In this document: piece after piece, positions 51,964 to 60,793 of the stretch | Position numbering within the stretch: the stretch's first letter is position 1 | Layout: each line of letters begins with the position of its first letter | Assembly (NCBI RefSeq): GCF_900113375.1 | Contig: NZ_FOPC01000005.1 | Coordinates: 62,001-126,000 of the forward strand | Length of the DNA stretch: 64,000 nucleotides | Reading direction: 5' to 3' | Source of the DNA: Algoriphagus hitonicola | GTDB lineage: Bacteria; Bacteroidota; Bacteroidia; Cytophagales; Cyclobacteriaceae | Notes under the pieces: model-generated | The model's database searches: none | The model's input: only the letters and a program-made list of their open reading frames with translations | Told to the model about the DNA's origin: nothing | Translations under genes and position numbers: made by a program

Positions 51964-53214
51964 ATGAGCAATTCAAAAACACTTGGGATTCGATTCATCA
52001 GCAGGAATTCAAAATCAAACTTGGGTCGGGTAAACCTATTTATTAGGATAACTGTAGATGGGAATATGACAGAAATGAGTTTGAAAAAATCTGTCAAGAA
52101 ATCCTCCTGGGATAATGTCAGGGGAATATCAAAAGGCTCAACTACCGAAAGCAAGGATCTTAATTTTTTCCTTGAGAGACTAAGATCTCTTGTTGTAAAT
52201 AAGTACCATGAATTACTGCTTAGTAATAAGCCATTTTCGGTGGAGGATCTGAAAGATTTGGTTTTGGGGAAAGAAGAAAGTGAATTATCGCTAAAGGGAT
52301 TGATTGATTATCATCAGGAGGTAATGACTTCCGTTTTGAAGCCTGGCACACTAAAGAACTACGAAACTTCCAAGAAATATATCCTGTCATTTCTTCAAAA
52401 GAAGTTGAAGAAGGAAGACTTGACTTTACGTTCAGTTGACTACAAAATCATTCTTGATTTTGAGAACTTTTTAAGAAAACGTAAGCCAACCGATCACCAG
52501 CGCCCTTTGACCAACAACGGACTGCTTAAGCATATGGAACGGTTTAAGAAGATTCTGAATCTTGCCGTTAAAATGGATTTACTTGAAAAAAATCCCTTCG
52601 ATAAATATCAGTTCAAATTTCATCGGTTTGAACGTGATGTTTTAAATGAAAAGGAACTCTTGATTCTTGAAGAAAAGAGATTCAAAAATGCCAGAATGGA
52701 TTTGGTAAGGGATCTATTTGTGTTTTCCTGCTATACCGGTTTATCCTATATAGATGTGGCAAATCTAAGGCATGAGAATATTGTATTGGGTGAGGACGAT
52801 GAATTGTGGATCAGCACTGAAAGAAACAAGACCATGCTACCCGTTAAGGTTCCTTTGCTGCCAAAAGCATCCTTTATTCTTGAGAAATATGCGAATGATC
52901 CAAGAGCTGAGGTGAAGAATATCATGCTCCCTGTTCTTTCCAACCAAAAGTTGAACTCTTATCTAAAAGAGATCGCCGATGTGTGTGGAATTGAAAAAAA
53001 TCTGAGTTTCCATGTTGCCAGACACACATTTGCCACAACTGTAACCCTTCAAAACGGTGTTCCTATAGAATCGGTAAGCAAAATGCTGGGGCATAATAAA
53101 ATCTCAACGACTCAAATCTATGCTCGGGTCATGGAAGTGAAACTTAGAGAGGATATGAATCTTCTAAAGGAAAGGCTCAAAATGAAAGCAGGAAAAAAAG
53201 GTTTTCGCAGATAA
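51964..53214 (+). CDS. Site-specific tyrosine recombinase (Bacteroidota DOT-like integrase)
   Basis: 416 residues from the ATG at 51964; an upstream in-frame extension of 14 codons is less likely. N-terminal arm-binding region (RFISRNSKSNLGRVNLFIRI), SAM-like core domain (about 110-205), then the catalytic domain. Its residues are CYTGLSYIDVANL (Ser in place of the first Arg, as in IntDOT), Lys in STERNKTMLPVK, FHVARHTFATT (HxxR), LGHNKISTTQIYARV with the His and the nucleophilic Tyr. It would integrate and excise the island at the tRNA-Pro site. The reading frame is complete. Confidence 0.92.
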   Translation: MSNSKTLGIRFISRNSKSNLGRVNLFIRITVDGNMTEMSLKKSVKKSSWDNVRGISKGSTTESKDLNFFLERLRSLVVNKYHELLLSNKPFSVEDLKDLVLGKEESELSLKGLIDYHQEVMTSVLKPGTLKNYETSKKYILSFLQKKLKKEDLTLRSVDYKIILDFENFLRKRKPTDHQRPLTNNGLLKHMERFKKILNLAVKMDLLEKNPFDKYQFKFHRFERDVLNEKELLILEEKRFKNARMDLVRDLFVFSCYTGLSYIDVANLRHENIVLGEDDELWISTERNKTMLPVKVPLLPKASFILEKYANDPRAEVKNIMLPVLSNQKLNSYLKEIADVCGIEKNLSFHVARHTFATTVTLQNGVPIESVSKMLGHNKISTTQIYARVMEVKLREDMNLLKERLKMKAGKKGFRR

Positions 53215-53346
53215 ATGGGTTATTTGGGATCATTTTAAAGTTTGAGGTGACCTTCAAAAACTTGAATTATAGATTTCTCAATCCACTTTCCTTCATCCGT
53301 TCCTCCTTCAGTAAAGAGGATTGTAAGTAAGCTGATTGTTTCAGCC

Positions 53347-53393
53347 GTTGCCCTGAATCCTTGTGTGTTTTTTTAATGTGGATTCAGGGCAAC
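53347..53393 (+). terminator. Perfect 14-bp inverted repeat downstream of the integrase
   Basis: GTTGCCCTGAATCC (53347-53360) and GGATTCAGGGCAAC (53380-53393) enclose a 19-nt loop with a T run; the right arm is followed by CGCTTTTCGATTTTTT. It lies 132 bp behind the integrase stop and could end its transcript or be a protein-binding site. Confidence 0.55.
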
Positions 53394-53471
53394 CGCTTTT
53401 CGATTTTTTGAAAAAATAGGGGAGAAGGTGCCCTTGAATTCCGGAATAAGTTAGTCCTTTATCCTCCGGGC

Positions 53472-53538
53472 GGCCAAGAGCTTCCGGCATAAAGCTCTCG
53501 CTCAAACCTCAGCTGGTTTATTCCATTTCCTCTTGGCC
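53472..53538. other. Nested inverted repeats upstream of the radC remnant
   Basis: GGCCAAGAG (53472-53480) is repeated inverted as CTCTTGGCC (53530-53538). Inside it, AGAGCTT and AAGCTCT form a second, overlapping hairpin with an 8-nt loop. This can form alternative structures and may be a regulatory or transfer-related site of the element. Confidence 0.4.
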
Positions 53539-53597
53539 TTGGTCGGAACAGGGCAGGGGTCATTCCATAATTCATGTTTCACCAAAACGAAAAAATT

Positions 53598-53741
53598 ATG
53601 GAAACGGTAAATCAATTAATCAACCTGAATGAAGTGGCTGAAATCACATTGGCCTACCGACACAAACTGAAAGTAAGCCAACTGCCTAAAGTCAGATGTT
53701 AGAGAGAGGTGTATGAATTATTGCTTGATTTTGGGATATAG
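53598..53741 (+). pseudogene. Remnant of a RadC/JAB-domain gene
   Basis: The frame from the ATG at 53598 reads METVNQLINLNEVAEITLAY, continues with RHKLKVSQLPKVRC and a TAG, and then REVYELLLDFGI and another TAG, all in one frame. The pattern NEVAEI..YR.K.K.SQ.PKV...REVYELLL is the start of the RadC-like JAB proteins of Bacteroidota mobile elements (usually about 150 residues). The C-terminal metal-binding JAB half is missing. The region 53742-53901 holds nothing else I can recognise. Confidence 0.65.
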
Positions 53742-53901
53742 ATTCCTAGAATATACAAAGCTGTTTGAGTAGAATTGTTAGTGTTCAACTTGATAGGAAA
53801 AATATTTTTTTAAATAATCAATTTTTTTTAAAATATTTTGGGGTCATTTTAACATTTCACCTCCTCTTTATTAAGGAAGGCTGGATAAACCCAATGCTTA
53901 A

Positions 53902-54537
53902 ATGAACAATAACCCAAAAATTCCAAATATTGAACATGTTCCAATATATCCACCAGGACATTCGGAATCAATCAAAGTGTATGAAAGTAAGTCCGATTTG
54001 GATATCTGGAATGCCTTTAATAACGGGGATGAAAATGCATTCAATTATATCTACAGGATGTATGTGGCAATATTGTTTAAATACGGTTGTCAAATGTATA
54101 AGGACCAAAATCATGTTCAGGATTGTATTCAGAACATTTTTATAGATCTGCGGAGAAAAAGAGGGAACCTCAGCGAGGTGCAATCTATCAAATCCTACCT
54201 GTTTAAAATCCTATACCGAGAACTGATCCGAAAAACTAAGAAAGAAATTGAGACTGTCAATCACAGTCTGGAAAAAATGAGCCAATCTTTTTCAATTGAA
54301 TTTTCTCAGGAGACAAAAATCATCGATCTGGAAAACCAAGAAGAGAAAAGCTATCGGATCCAAACTGCTTTAAATAAACTCACCTGCCGACAACGGCAAG
54401 CTATTTTGCTACTCTATGAAGAAGGTATGAGTTATAAGGAAATCATGGTAGCCATGGAATTAAATGAGGTGAAATCAGCCAGGAAAGTGATTTACCGAGC
54501 TTTGGCCACCTTAAAATCACTACTTATTAAGAATTAG
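53902..54537 (+). CDS. ECF-family RNA polymerase sigma-70 factor
   Basis: 211 residues. Region 2: NAFNYIYRMYVAILFKYGCQMYKDQNHVQDCIQNIFIDLRRKR (quoted from its middle, DQNHVQDCIQNIF). Region 4: LTCRQRQAILLLYEEGMSYKEIMVAM with the helix-turn-helix. An N-terminal extension of about 28 residues precedes region 2. With the FecR-like anti-sigma and the STN-bearing SusC it forms a trans-envelope signalling cascade: substrate at the transporter releases the sigma factor, which activates the locus. Confidence 0.92.
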   Translation: MNNNPKIPNIEHVPIYPPGHSESIKVYESKSDLDIWNAFNNGDENAFNYIYRMYVAILFKYGCQMYKDQNHVQDCIQNIFIDLRRKRGNLSEVQSIKSYLFKILYRELIRKTKKEIETVNHSLEKMSQSFSIEFSQETKIIDLENQEEKSYRIQTALNKLTCRQRQAILLLYEEGMSYKEIMVAMELNEVKSARKVIYRALATLKSLLIKN

Positions 54538-54574
54538 AAACAACCATTAAATGGCTTTAATATCCATCACTTTT

Positions 54575-55630
54575 ATGAAATATCAAGATTACGATATAGC
54601 AAATTTTATTACGGATGAGTTTTTCATACAGTGGGTAAAAAACCCGAATGAAAACAATAATCATTTTTGGGAAAAATGGTTAGCTCAGCATCCAGAAAAA
54701 AGAGCATTAGTATATGAATCCGCAAGTTTGATTCGCTCGGTTAGATATGGCTATAATCCAGATTTTTCAGATCAAATGTATGTTGAGACTTTTGAACAGA
54801 TTCTCAAAGCTGAAACTGAATTAAATCATGCAAAACCTATAAGGGTCGCTACAATAACTCCTACCCCGAAAGGGAATTTCTTCTCGTTTTTTCCAATAAG
54901 AAATATAGCAGCTACCCTACTGATTTTATTTTGTCTTTGGGCTCAATATGAGGCTTTTCAGTACAATCCTCAATCTTTGGAAAAGACAAATATCCCCATG
55001 ATTACCCGGTTCAATCCGGCTGGGCAGAAATCCATTATAGATCTTCCAGATGGTACTAAAATCCATCTGAATTCAGAAAGTGTTATCGAATTCCCCCAGA
55101 AATTTTCAGATGATCTCCGACTGGTAAGTTTGAAAGGGGAGGCATTTTTTGAAGTGAAAAAAGAGACTAGACCATTTTTGGTTGAAAGCGGAAATGCCAA
55201 AATTCATGTATTGGGTACTTCCTTCAATGTCAAGCAAAAAAACAATGAGCCCCTATATGTGGCCTTGGTTACAGGCAAGGTCAGAGTTAATGCCGGAAAC
55301 GGAGATCAAGTGACCTTAGATCCTGATGAAATGCTCGTCATGGAAAAAGGAGGAGAATTTTACAAAAGAAAGTTCGATCCTTTAAGTGAGCTAGGTTGGA
55401 AAGACAATTACCTGATATTTAAAAATACCATTTTTTCTGATGTTATCGATAAGCTGGAAAATTGGTATGGTGTCAAAATAGTAGTGAAAGGGCATATAGA
55501 TCCGAAATGGACATATTCAGGAGTCTATAAAGGTGAGAAGTTGGAAAATGTACTACGAGGTATTTGTATGACTTCAGGTATGAACTACAAAATAGATAAA
55601 AGAAATATAACAATAACCAACCCAAAATAA
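54575..55630 (+). CDS. FecR-like anti-sigma factor
   Basis: 351 residues from the ATG at 54575 (MKYQDYDIANFITDEFFIQWV), the usual family start; an ATG 8 codons earlier lies in frame. Cytoplasmic sigma-binding part (1-105), one membrane helix (FPIRNIAATLLILFCLWAQY), then a periplasmic FecR domain (GQKSIIDLPDGTKIHLNSES, RPFLVESGNAKIHVLGTSFNV). The C-terminal DUF4974 domain is FKNTIFSDVIDKLENWYGVKI to VLRGICMTSGMNYKI. It keeps the sigma factor inactive until SusC signals. It starts 37 bp after the sigma gene. Confidence 0.92.
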   Translation: MKYQDYDIANFITDEFFIQWVKNPNENNNHFWEKWLAQHPEKRALVYESASLIRSVRYGYNPDFSDQMYVETFEQILKAETELNHAKPIRVATITPTPKGNFFSFFPIRNIAATLLILFCLWAQYEAFQYNPQSLEKTNIPMITRFNPAGQKSIIDLPDGTKIHLNSESVIEFPQKFSDDLRLVSLKGEAFFEVKKETRPFLVESGNAKIHVLGTSFNVKQKNNEPLYVALVTGKVRVNAGNGDQVTLDPDEMLVMEKGGEFYKRKFDPLSELGWKDNYLIFKNTIFSDVIDKLENWYGVKIVVKGHIDPKWTYSGVYKGEKLENVLRGICMTSGMNYKIDKRNITITNPK

Positions 55631-55668
55631 TATGAAAAACCTAAACATAAATACCAGCTAAAAAATAA

Positions 55669-55745
55669 GGCAGGAACTGTTCTTGGCGGAACAGACTCCT
55701 GCCCGTAAAAATGCCTCTTTCAAATTGAGATCCGATGGAGGCATT
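55669..55745 (+). promoter_or_regulatory. Two stable hairpins in the fecR-susC leader
   Basis: Hairpin 1: GGCAGGA-A-CTGTTC (55669-55682) with GAACAG-AC-TCCTGCC (55689-55703). Hairpin 2: AATGCCTC (55710-55717) with GAGGCATT (55738-55745). The first can end fecR transcription; the second lies 36 bp before the susC start and could be a leader element. Confidence 0.55.
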
Positions 55746-55781
55746 GGTCCAAGTATTTCAACACTAAAACCACTTAAACTT

Positions 55782-58700
55782 ATGGAAAATAATTTACGAA
55801 GACAACTGATTATGCTGTCAAAACGATTAATCTATGCATTCCTGATACAGCTTTTTTTCTGTACTGTCATATTAGCGAACTCAGGAAATGCTCAAAGAAA
55901 AAATATTGAGAAAGTGAAGATTTCCATGAAATTACAGGAAAAATCACTGGCTGAGTTTTTTAATCAGGTGGAGTCCAAAACGGATTTTAAATTTACTTAT
56001 ACTGATAATTTAGTTGATTTAAGGCAATCCATTACGGTGGTGGAAAATAATATTTCTCTTTACGATGTTTTGGTAGCGGTCTCCATGCAGACCAATTTGA
56101 ACTTTGTCCAGGTTAATGAGAATATCCATGTAAAAGTCAAAAAAGAAAACTTAAAAGATAAAGCCGTCGAAGTTGACCAAAATGCAGATATTAATGTACG
56201 TGGGGTAGTAAAAGATGGTACTGGGCAGCCTCTTCCTGGGGTAACGGTTTTGGTGAAGGGAACTACAATTGGTACTGTTACAGAATTAGATGGAAGTTAC
56301 ACATTGACTGCCCCAGAGGGAGCTGTTTTGGTTTTTTCCTTTGTCGGATATGTAGTCCAGGAAGTGAGTATTGGAAATCAGTCTGTAATTGATGTGACTT
56401 TAAATGAGGATGAAACTTCTTTGGATGAGGTAGTTGTAGTGGGATATGGTACTCAGGATAGACGGTTAGTCACAGGAGCTATTTCCTCAATTAAAAGTGA
56501 GGAAATAAATCTTTTACCATTAGCATCATTCGATCAGGCAATGCAAGGAAGAATAGCTGGTGTGCAAGTTTCCCAATCTTCAGGTGCACCGGGAGGTGCT
56601 GTGACGGTAAGGGTTAGAGGGTTTGGTTCCATTTCAGCAAGTAATGAACCACTCTATGTAATTGATGGATTTCCTTTTGATGCACAAGCCAATCAGGGTA
56701 ATACTGGTTTTAGTGCTTCTCAATTCTCTATAAATCCATTATCTACTATTGATCCAAATGACATTGAATCAATAGATGTATTGAAAGATGCTGCGGCTGC
56801 AGCAATCTATGGTTCTAGAGGAGCAAACGGAGTAATAATCATCACTACTAAAAAAGGGAAGAAAGGAAGTCCAATCATAGATTTTGGTCATTATACAGGT
56901 TGGCAGACAGCAACAAATCTCCCTCCTCTTATGAATGCAAGGGAATATAATGAGATGATGGTAGAAGCCCGGAATTGGGCTTGGGTAGATGGTAATCCTT
57001 CAGAAAGATCATTTAATGATCCTGATGATATCCGGCCAGGTAATCTAAGGGTGTCACCATTTTTGCAAGACCCTATAGCTGACACAGATTGGCTGGATGA
57101 AATTTTTAGGACTTCAATGATGAGCAACTATAATTTATCCATCCGGGGTGGAAGCGATAATATTAATTATGCCATTTCGGGTGGTTTCTTTAATCAGGAT
57201 GGTATTATTGAAAGTTCTGGTTTTAAAAGATTTAACCTTAGGGCTAATGTTGAAGTAAAGGCAACTGAGAGATTAAAAATCGGATTTAATTTTTCTCCCT
57301 CCTTATCGATGCACGACAGGGTGAGGACTGAGGCCACAGGTAATTTTGTTCAGGGCAGTGTAATCCATACTGCCATCTCTGCGAGACCTTCCTTTCCTGT
57401 GTATAATGAAGATGGGAGTTTATTCAATCATAGAGCAGGTGGGACACCTCCTTTTCTTTCAAACCCCTTATTTGTAACGAATGAATTAAGTGAAGATTTG
57501 GAAATTCAGCGGTTATTTACCAATGTTTATGGAGAGGGTAAAATAACGGATGACATTACAATAAAAGTGCTTCTTGGTACGGATATCAATAATGTAACCA
57601 ACCTACAATTTGTCCCAAGATCTCCAAATTGGCCACCTTTTGAAGCACAGGTGGGCAGAGCATATTCCTTCCAGTCACAATCTTTATCGTGGCTTAATGA
57701 AAATACGATTACCTACAATAAGAAAATCAATGATCACGAATTCTCAATATTGGGTGGATTTACATTACAGGAGTTTAAGATTAACAGGATGGATGCATCC
57801 AGTCAAAATTTCGCCAATAATGCCGTTGAAACAATTGGGGCAGGAACTGTAATCACAAGCGCCTCTCAAAGGAATGAGGAATGGAGTTTGGTTAGTTATC
57901 TAGCAAGGACTACTTATAACTATAAGGATAAATATCTATTTACTGGTACTGTTCGTACGGATGGGTCTTCCAGGTTTGGTACAAATACAAAGTATGGGTT
58001 TTTCCCAAGTGTTTCACTGGGTTGGAGATTTACTGAAGAATCTTTCCTACCTGAAAACGATATCCTGTCTGATGGTAAATTTAGATTCAGTTATGGTATT
58101 TCAGGAAACAATACTATCGGAAACTATTCGAGATTTGCATTGCTGGGTAATACCAGATATGTATTGGGGCCAAATCAACAAGTGGTTGCAGGTCTTTCGC
58201 CTTCAAGTATTGCCAATGATGATTTAGGATGGGAAACATCCGAGCAATTTAATATCGGAACAGATCTTTTTTTCGCAAACAACAGAATCGGTCTTCTGGC
58301 TGACTTTTATGTGAAAAACACAAAAGATTTACTGTTAAACGTTCCTGTTCCAGTGGCCACTGGGTTTACAAATGCCATATCTAATGTTGGAGAAGTTAGA
58401 AACTGGGGCTGGGAGTTTATGTTAAACACAGTAAATTTTGATAGTAAATTCCGCTGGACAACTGATTTCAACGTTTCATTTAACAAGAACGAAATTGTCA
58501 GTCTAGGAGGAGCAGGTGAAGGAGGGGTATTATTCCTTGAACCACCTATTTTTGGAATTGGACAAATACTTAAAAATGCTGAGGGACAGCCATTCAGTCA
58601 ACTGTTCGGTTTTAAAACTGACGGTATTTTCCAAGATGATGAGGATGTGGCTACAAATGGAGAAGCACAGCCCTTCGCTAGGCCCGGTGATATAAAATTT

Positions 58701-59270
58701 GTTGATATTAACGGTGATGGTAATATTGATGCCGGTGATAGAACAGTGATTGGCAACCCTCTTCCAGACTTTTTTTATGGAATTAACAACCAGTTTTCAT
58801 ATGGCAATCTCGAGTTAGTTGTTTTCTTACAAGGGGTTCATGGGGGTGATATCCTTAATGTTAATAAACAATCCGGGGGTAGTTTAGGTGGTACAACAAA
58901 TCAGCTTAAAGAAGCAACTGACAGATGGAGGTCAATAGATGATCCAGGAAATGGATTCTACCCCAGAGCCAATTTTAGTGACAGGAATGGCAATTCAAGA
59001 ATATCTGACAGATGGATTGAGGATGGTTCCTTTTTAAGAATAAAAAATGTAACAATTGCTTACAATTTTTCGCCGACATTCTTAAAACGAATCAAAATTA
59101 AAAATGCCAGGATCTATGCCCAAGGAACCAATCTACTCACTATCACAAAATATTCCGGATTTGACCCCGAAGTCTCCTTCAGTAGCAATAATCCCTTATT
59201 GCAAGGTATAGATTGGTCTGTTTATCCGTTAAACAGGAACTTTACTGTAGGTGTTAATTTATCATTTTAA
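55782..59270 (+). CDS. SusC/RagA-like TonB-dependent transporter with STN signalling domain
   Basis: 1162 residues from the ATG at 55782; the 33 upstream codons cross two hairpins and are excluded. A signal peptide (LIYAFLIQLFFCTVILANSG) is followed by an STN domain (SLAEFFNQVESKTDFKFTYT, SLYDVLVAVSMQTNLNFVQV) that talks to the FecR-like protein. Then comes a CarboxypepD-like domain (VRGVVKDGTGQPLPGVTVLV), TonB-box region LDEVVVVGYGTQ, plug (QGRIAGVQV, VLKDAAAAAIYGSRGANGV) and barrel. It imports large oligosaccharides with the SusD-like partner and senses them through STN. Confidence 0.95.
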   Translation: MENNLRRQLIMLSKRLIYAFLIQLFFCTVILANSGNAQRKNIEKVKISMKLQEKSLAEFFNQVESKTDFKFTYTDNLVDLRQSITVVENNISLYDVLVAVSMQTNLNFVQVNENIHVKVKKENLKDKAVEVDQNADINVRGVVKDGTGQPLPGVTVLVKGTTIGTVTELDGSYTLTAPEGAVLVFSFVGYVVQEVSIGNQSVIDVTLNEDETSLDEVVVVGYGTQDRRLVTGAISSIKSEEINLLPLASFDQAMQGRIAGVQVSQSSGAPGGAVTVRVRGFGSISASNEPLYVIDGFPFDAQANQGNTGFSASQFSINPLSTIDPNDIESIDVLKDAAAAAIYGSRGANGVIIITTKKGKKGSPIIDFGHYTGWQTATNLPPLMNAREYNEMMVEARNWAWVDGNPSERSFNDPDDIRPGNLRVSPFLQDPIADTDWLDEIFRTSMMSNYNLSIRGGSDNINYAISGGFFNQDGIIESSGFKRFNLRANVEVKATERLKIGFNFSPSLSMHDRVRTEATGNFVQGSVIHTAISARPSFPVYNEDGSLFNHRAGGTPPFLSNPLFVTNELSEDLEIQRLFTNVYGEGKITDDITIKVLLGTDINNVTNLQFVPRSPNWPPFEAQVGRAYSFQSQSLSWLNENTITYNKKINDHEFSILGGFTLQEFKINRMDASSQNFANNAVETIGAGTVITSASQRNEEWSLVSYLARTTYNYKDKYLFTGTVRTDGSSRFGTNTKYGFFPSVSLGWRFTEESFLPENDILSDGKFRFSYGISGNNTIGNYSRFALLGNTRYVLGPNQQVVAGLSPSSIANDDLGWETSEQFNIGTDLFFANNRIGLLADFYVKNTKDLLLNVPVPVATGFTNAISNVGEVRNWGWEFMLNTVNFDSKFRWTTDFNVSFNKNEIVSLGGAGEGGVLFLEPPIFGIGQILKNAEGQPFSQLFGFKTDGIFQDDEDVATNGEAQPFARPGDIKFVDINGDGNIDAGDRTVIGNPLPDFFYGINNQFSYGNLELVVFLQGVHGGDILNVNKQSGGSLGGTTNQLKEATDRWRSIDDPGNGFYPRANFSDRNGNSRISDRWIEDGSFLRIKNVTIAYNFSPTFLKRIKIKNARIYAQGTNLLTITKYSGFDPEVSFSSNNPLLQGIDWSVYPLNRNFTVGVNLSF

Positions 59271-59281
59271 ACATATCAATA

Positions 59282-60709
59282 ATGAAAAAGATATATAATT
59301 TAATTGCTTTCGGACTATTGACATTAAGTTTGGGCTGTGACGATTTTCTTGATAAAAGTCCTACGTTTCAGGAAAATTCGGCTAATTTTTACGTTACAGA
59401 AACAGACTTTGTAATTGCTTTAATGGGTGCTTATGATGGTTTACAACAAGTTTATAATACCAATAATGCAGGTGGTTTATGGGTATTTACTGATTTGCGT
59501 ACTGATATTGCCGAAGTTCGAAGTACAGCAGGTGCTAATTGGGATGCCTATTCAGATTTTATTTTGTTTTCTAACAACCTACATCTGGAAACCCACTGGA
59601 ATAGAAGTTTTAATGTTATTTATCGTTCCAATGTAATTTTAGAAAGGGTTTTAACTGCAGAATTATCTGATGTTCAAAAAAGTAATATTGAAGCAGAAGC
59701 AAGGTTCATACGAGGGCTTGTTTATTTTGATCTGGTAAGATTATTCGGGGAAGTTCCACTTGTTTCAAGACCTGTCAGTATTACTGAATCATATGATATT
59801 TTGCGAGAATCTACGGATAATGTTTATGCTCAAATTATTGAGGATTTAGAGTTCGCTTCTTTGTTTTTACCTGATGCAAGAACAGGTAATCAGCAAGGTC
59901 TTGCAATCAAATCTGCAGCAGTTGGTTTGCTTGCAAAAGTATATTTAACTCGTGGTGATTACCAAAAGTCAAGTGAGTTATGTAAACAAATTATTGATTC
60001 AGGTAATTTCAGATTGCTTGACTCTTATGAAGAGGTATTTAGTTTATCATTCCCTAATCAAGAAAATATTTTTGAGATTCAATATGCTTCAAATTCAAAC
60101 AATGAAGGAAGTAGATTTTTTCAAGTATTTATGCCTCAAGGCACATTGAATGGTCAAGGGCAAGGATATTGCGTACCTACCCAACATTTTGCAGATAGTT
60201 TTGAACAAGGTGATTTAAGGAAAGACTTTATAATTATCAGTGATTTACCGGGTTCAATGTTTCCTGGTACCATGGGATCATATAAATATAGAGACCCAAG
60301 TGCGGGCGTTGCAGACGGAGGAAATAACTGGATAGTCCTTCGATATGCTGATGTTTTATTGATGTACGCTGAAGCAATAAATAAGATTGAATTTGGAAAT
60401 CCTGCTGCATTTAATGCATTAAATGAAGTCAGGAACAGAGCAGGTTTGAGCAGTTTATCAACGCAGGAACTGCCTAATCAAACTTCATTTGATCTTGCTG
60501 TAGAAAATGAAAGAAAAATTGAACTTTCGTTTGAAGGTCACAGGTGGTTTGATTTAGTAAGAAGGAATAGGTTTTTGGAAGTGATGAACAATGAGTATAA
60601 CCATCCTTCAAATGTTATAGTGACTGAAGCATATAACCTTTATCCTATTCCCCTATCGGTGATTAATACCAATTCACGGATCACACAGAATCCTGGTTAT
60701 GACTTTTAG
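59282..60709 (+). CDS. SusD/RagB-like outer-membrane lipoprotein
   Basis: 475 residues with lipoprotein signal (MKKIYNLIAFGLLTLSLGC). Family features are FLDKSPTFQENSANFYVTETDF, EAEARFIRGLVYFDLVRLFGEVPLV, GLLAKVYLTRGDYQKSSELC, WIVLRYADVLLMYAEAIN, NEVRNRAGL, and the C-terminal ELSFEGHRWFDLVRRNRF and YNLYPIPLSVINTN. It starts 11 bp after the SusC-like gene and would bind the glycan at the surface. Confidence 0.95.
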   Translation: MKKIYNLIAFGLLTLSLGCDDFLDKSPTFQENSANFYVTETDFVIALMGAYDGLQQVYNTNNAGGLWVFTDLRTDIAEVRSTAGANWDAYSDFILFSNNLHLETHWNRSFNVIYRSNVILERVLTAELSDVQKSNIEAEARFIRGLVYFDLVRLFGEVPLVSRPVSITESYDILRESTDNVYAQIIEDLEFASLFLPDARTGNQQGLAIKSAAVGLLAKVYLTRGDYQKSSELCKQIIDSGNFRLLDSYEEVFSLSFPNQENIFEIQYASNSNNEGSRFFQVFMPQGTLNGQGQGYCVPTQHFADSFEQGDLRKDFIIISDLPGSMFPGTMGSYKYRDPSAGVADGGNNWIVLRYADVLLMYAEAINKIEFGNPAAFNALNEVRNRAGLSSLSTQELPNQTSFDLAVENERKIELSFEGHRWFDLVRRNRFLEVMNNEYNHPSNVIVTEAYNLYPIPLSVINTNSRITQNPGYDF

Positions 60710-60746
60710 ATAACAACTTCATATAGATAGATTCATAAAAGGACAA

Positions 60747-60778
60747 CTAACCCGGTGATATTCCGGGTTAGCTGTTTT
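60747..60778 (+). terminator. Hairpin between SusD-like and sulfatase genes
   Basis: CTAACCCGG (60747-60755) pairs with CCGGGTTAG (60763-60771), then CTGTTTTC. It would lower expression of the enzymes relative to the transporter. It also rules out the GTG at 60755 as the sulfatase start. Confidence 0.75.
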
Positions 60779-60793
60779 CAAATTAAGCACCTT

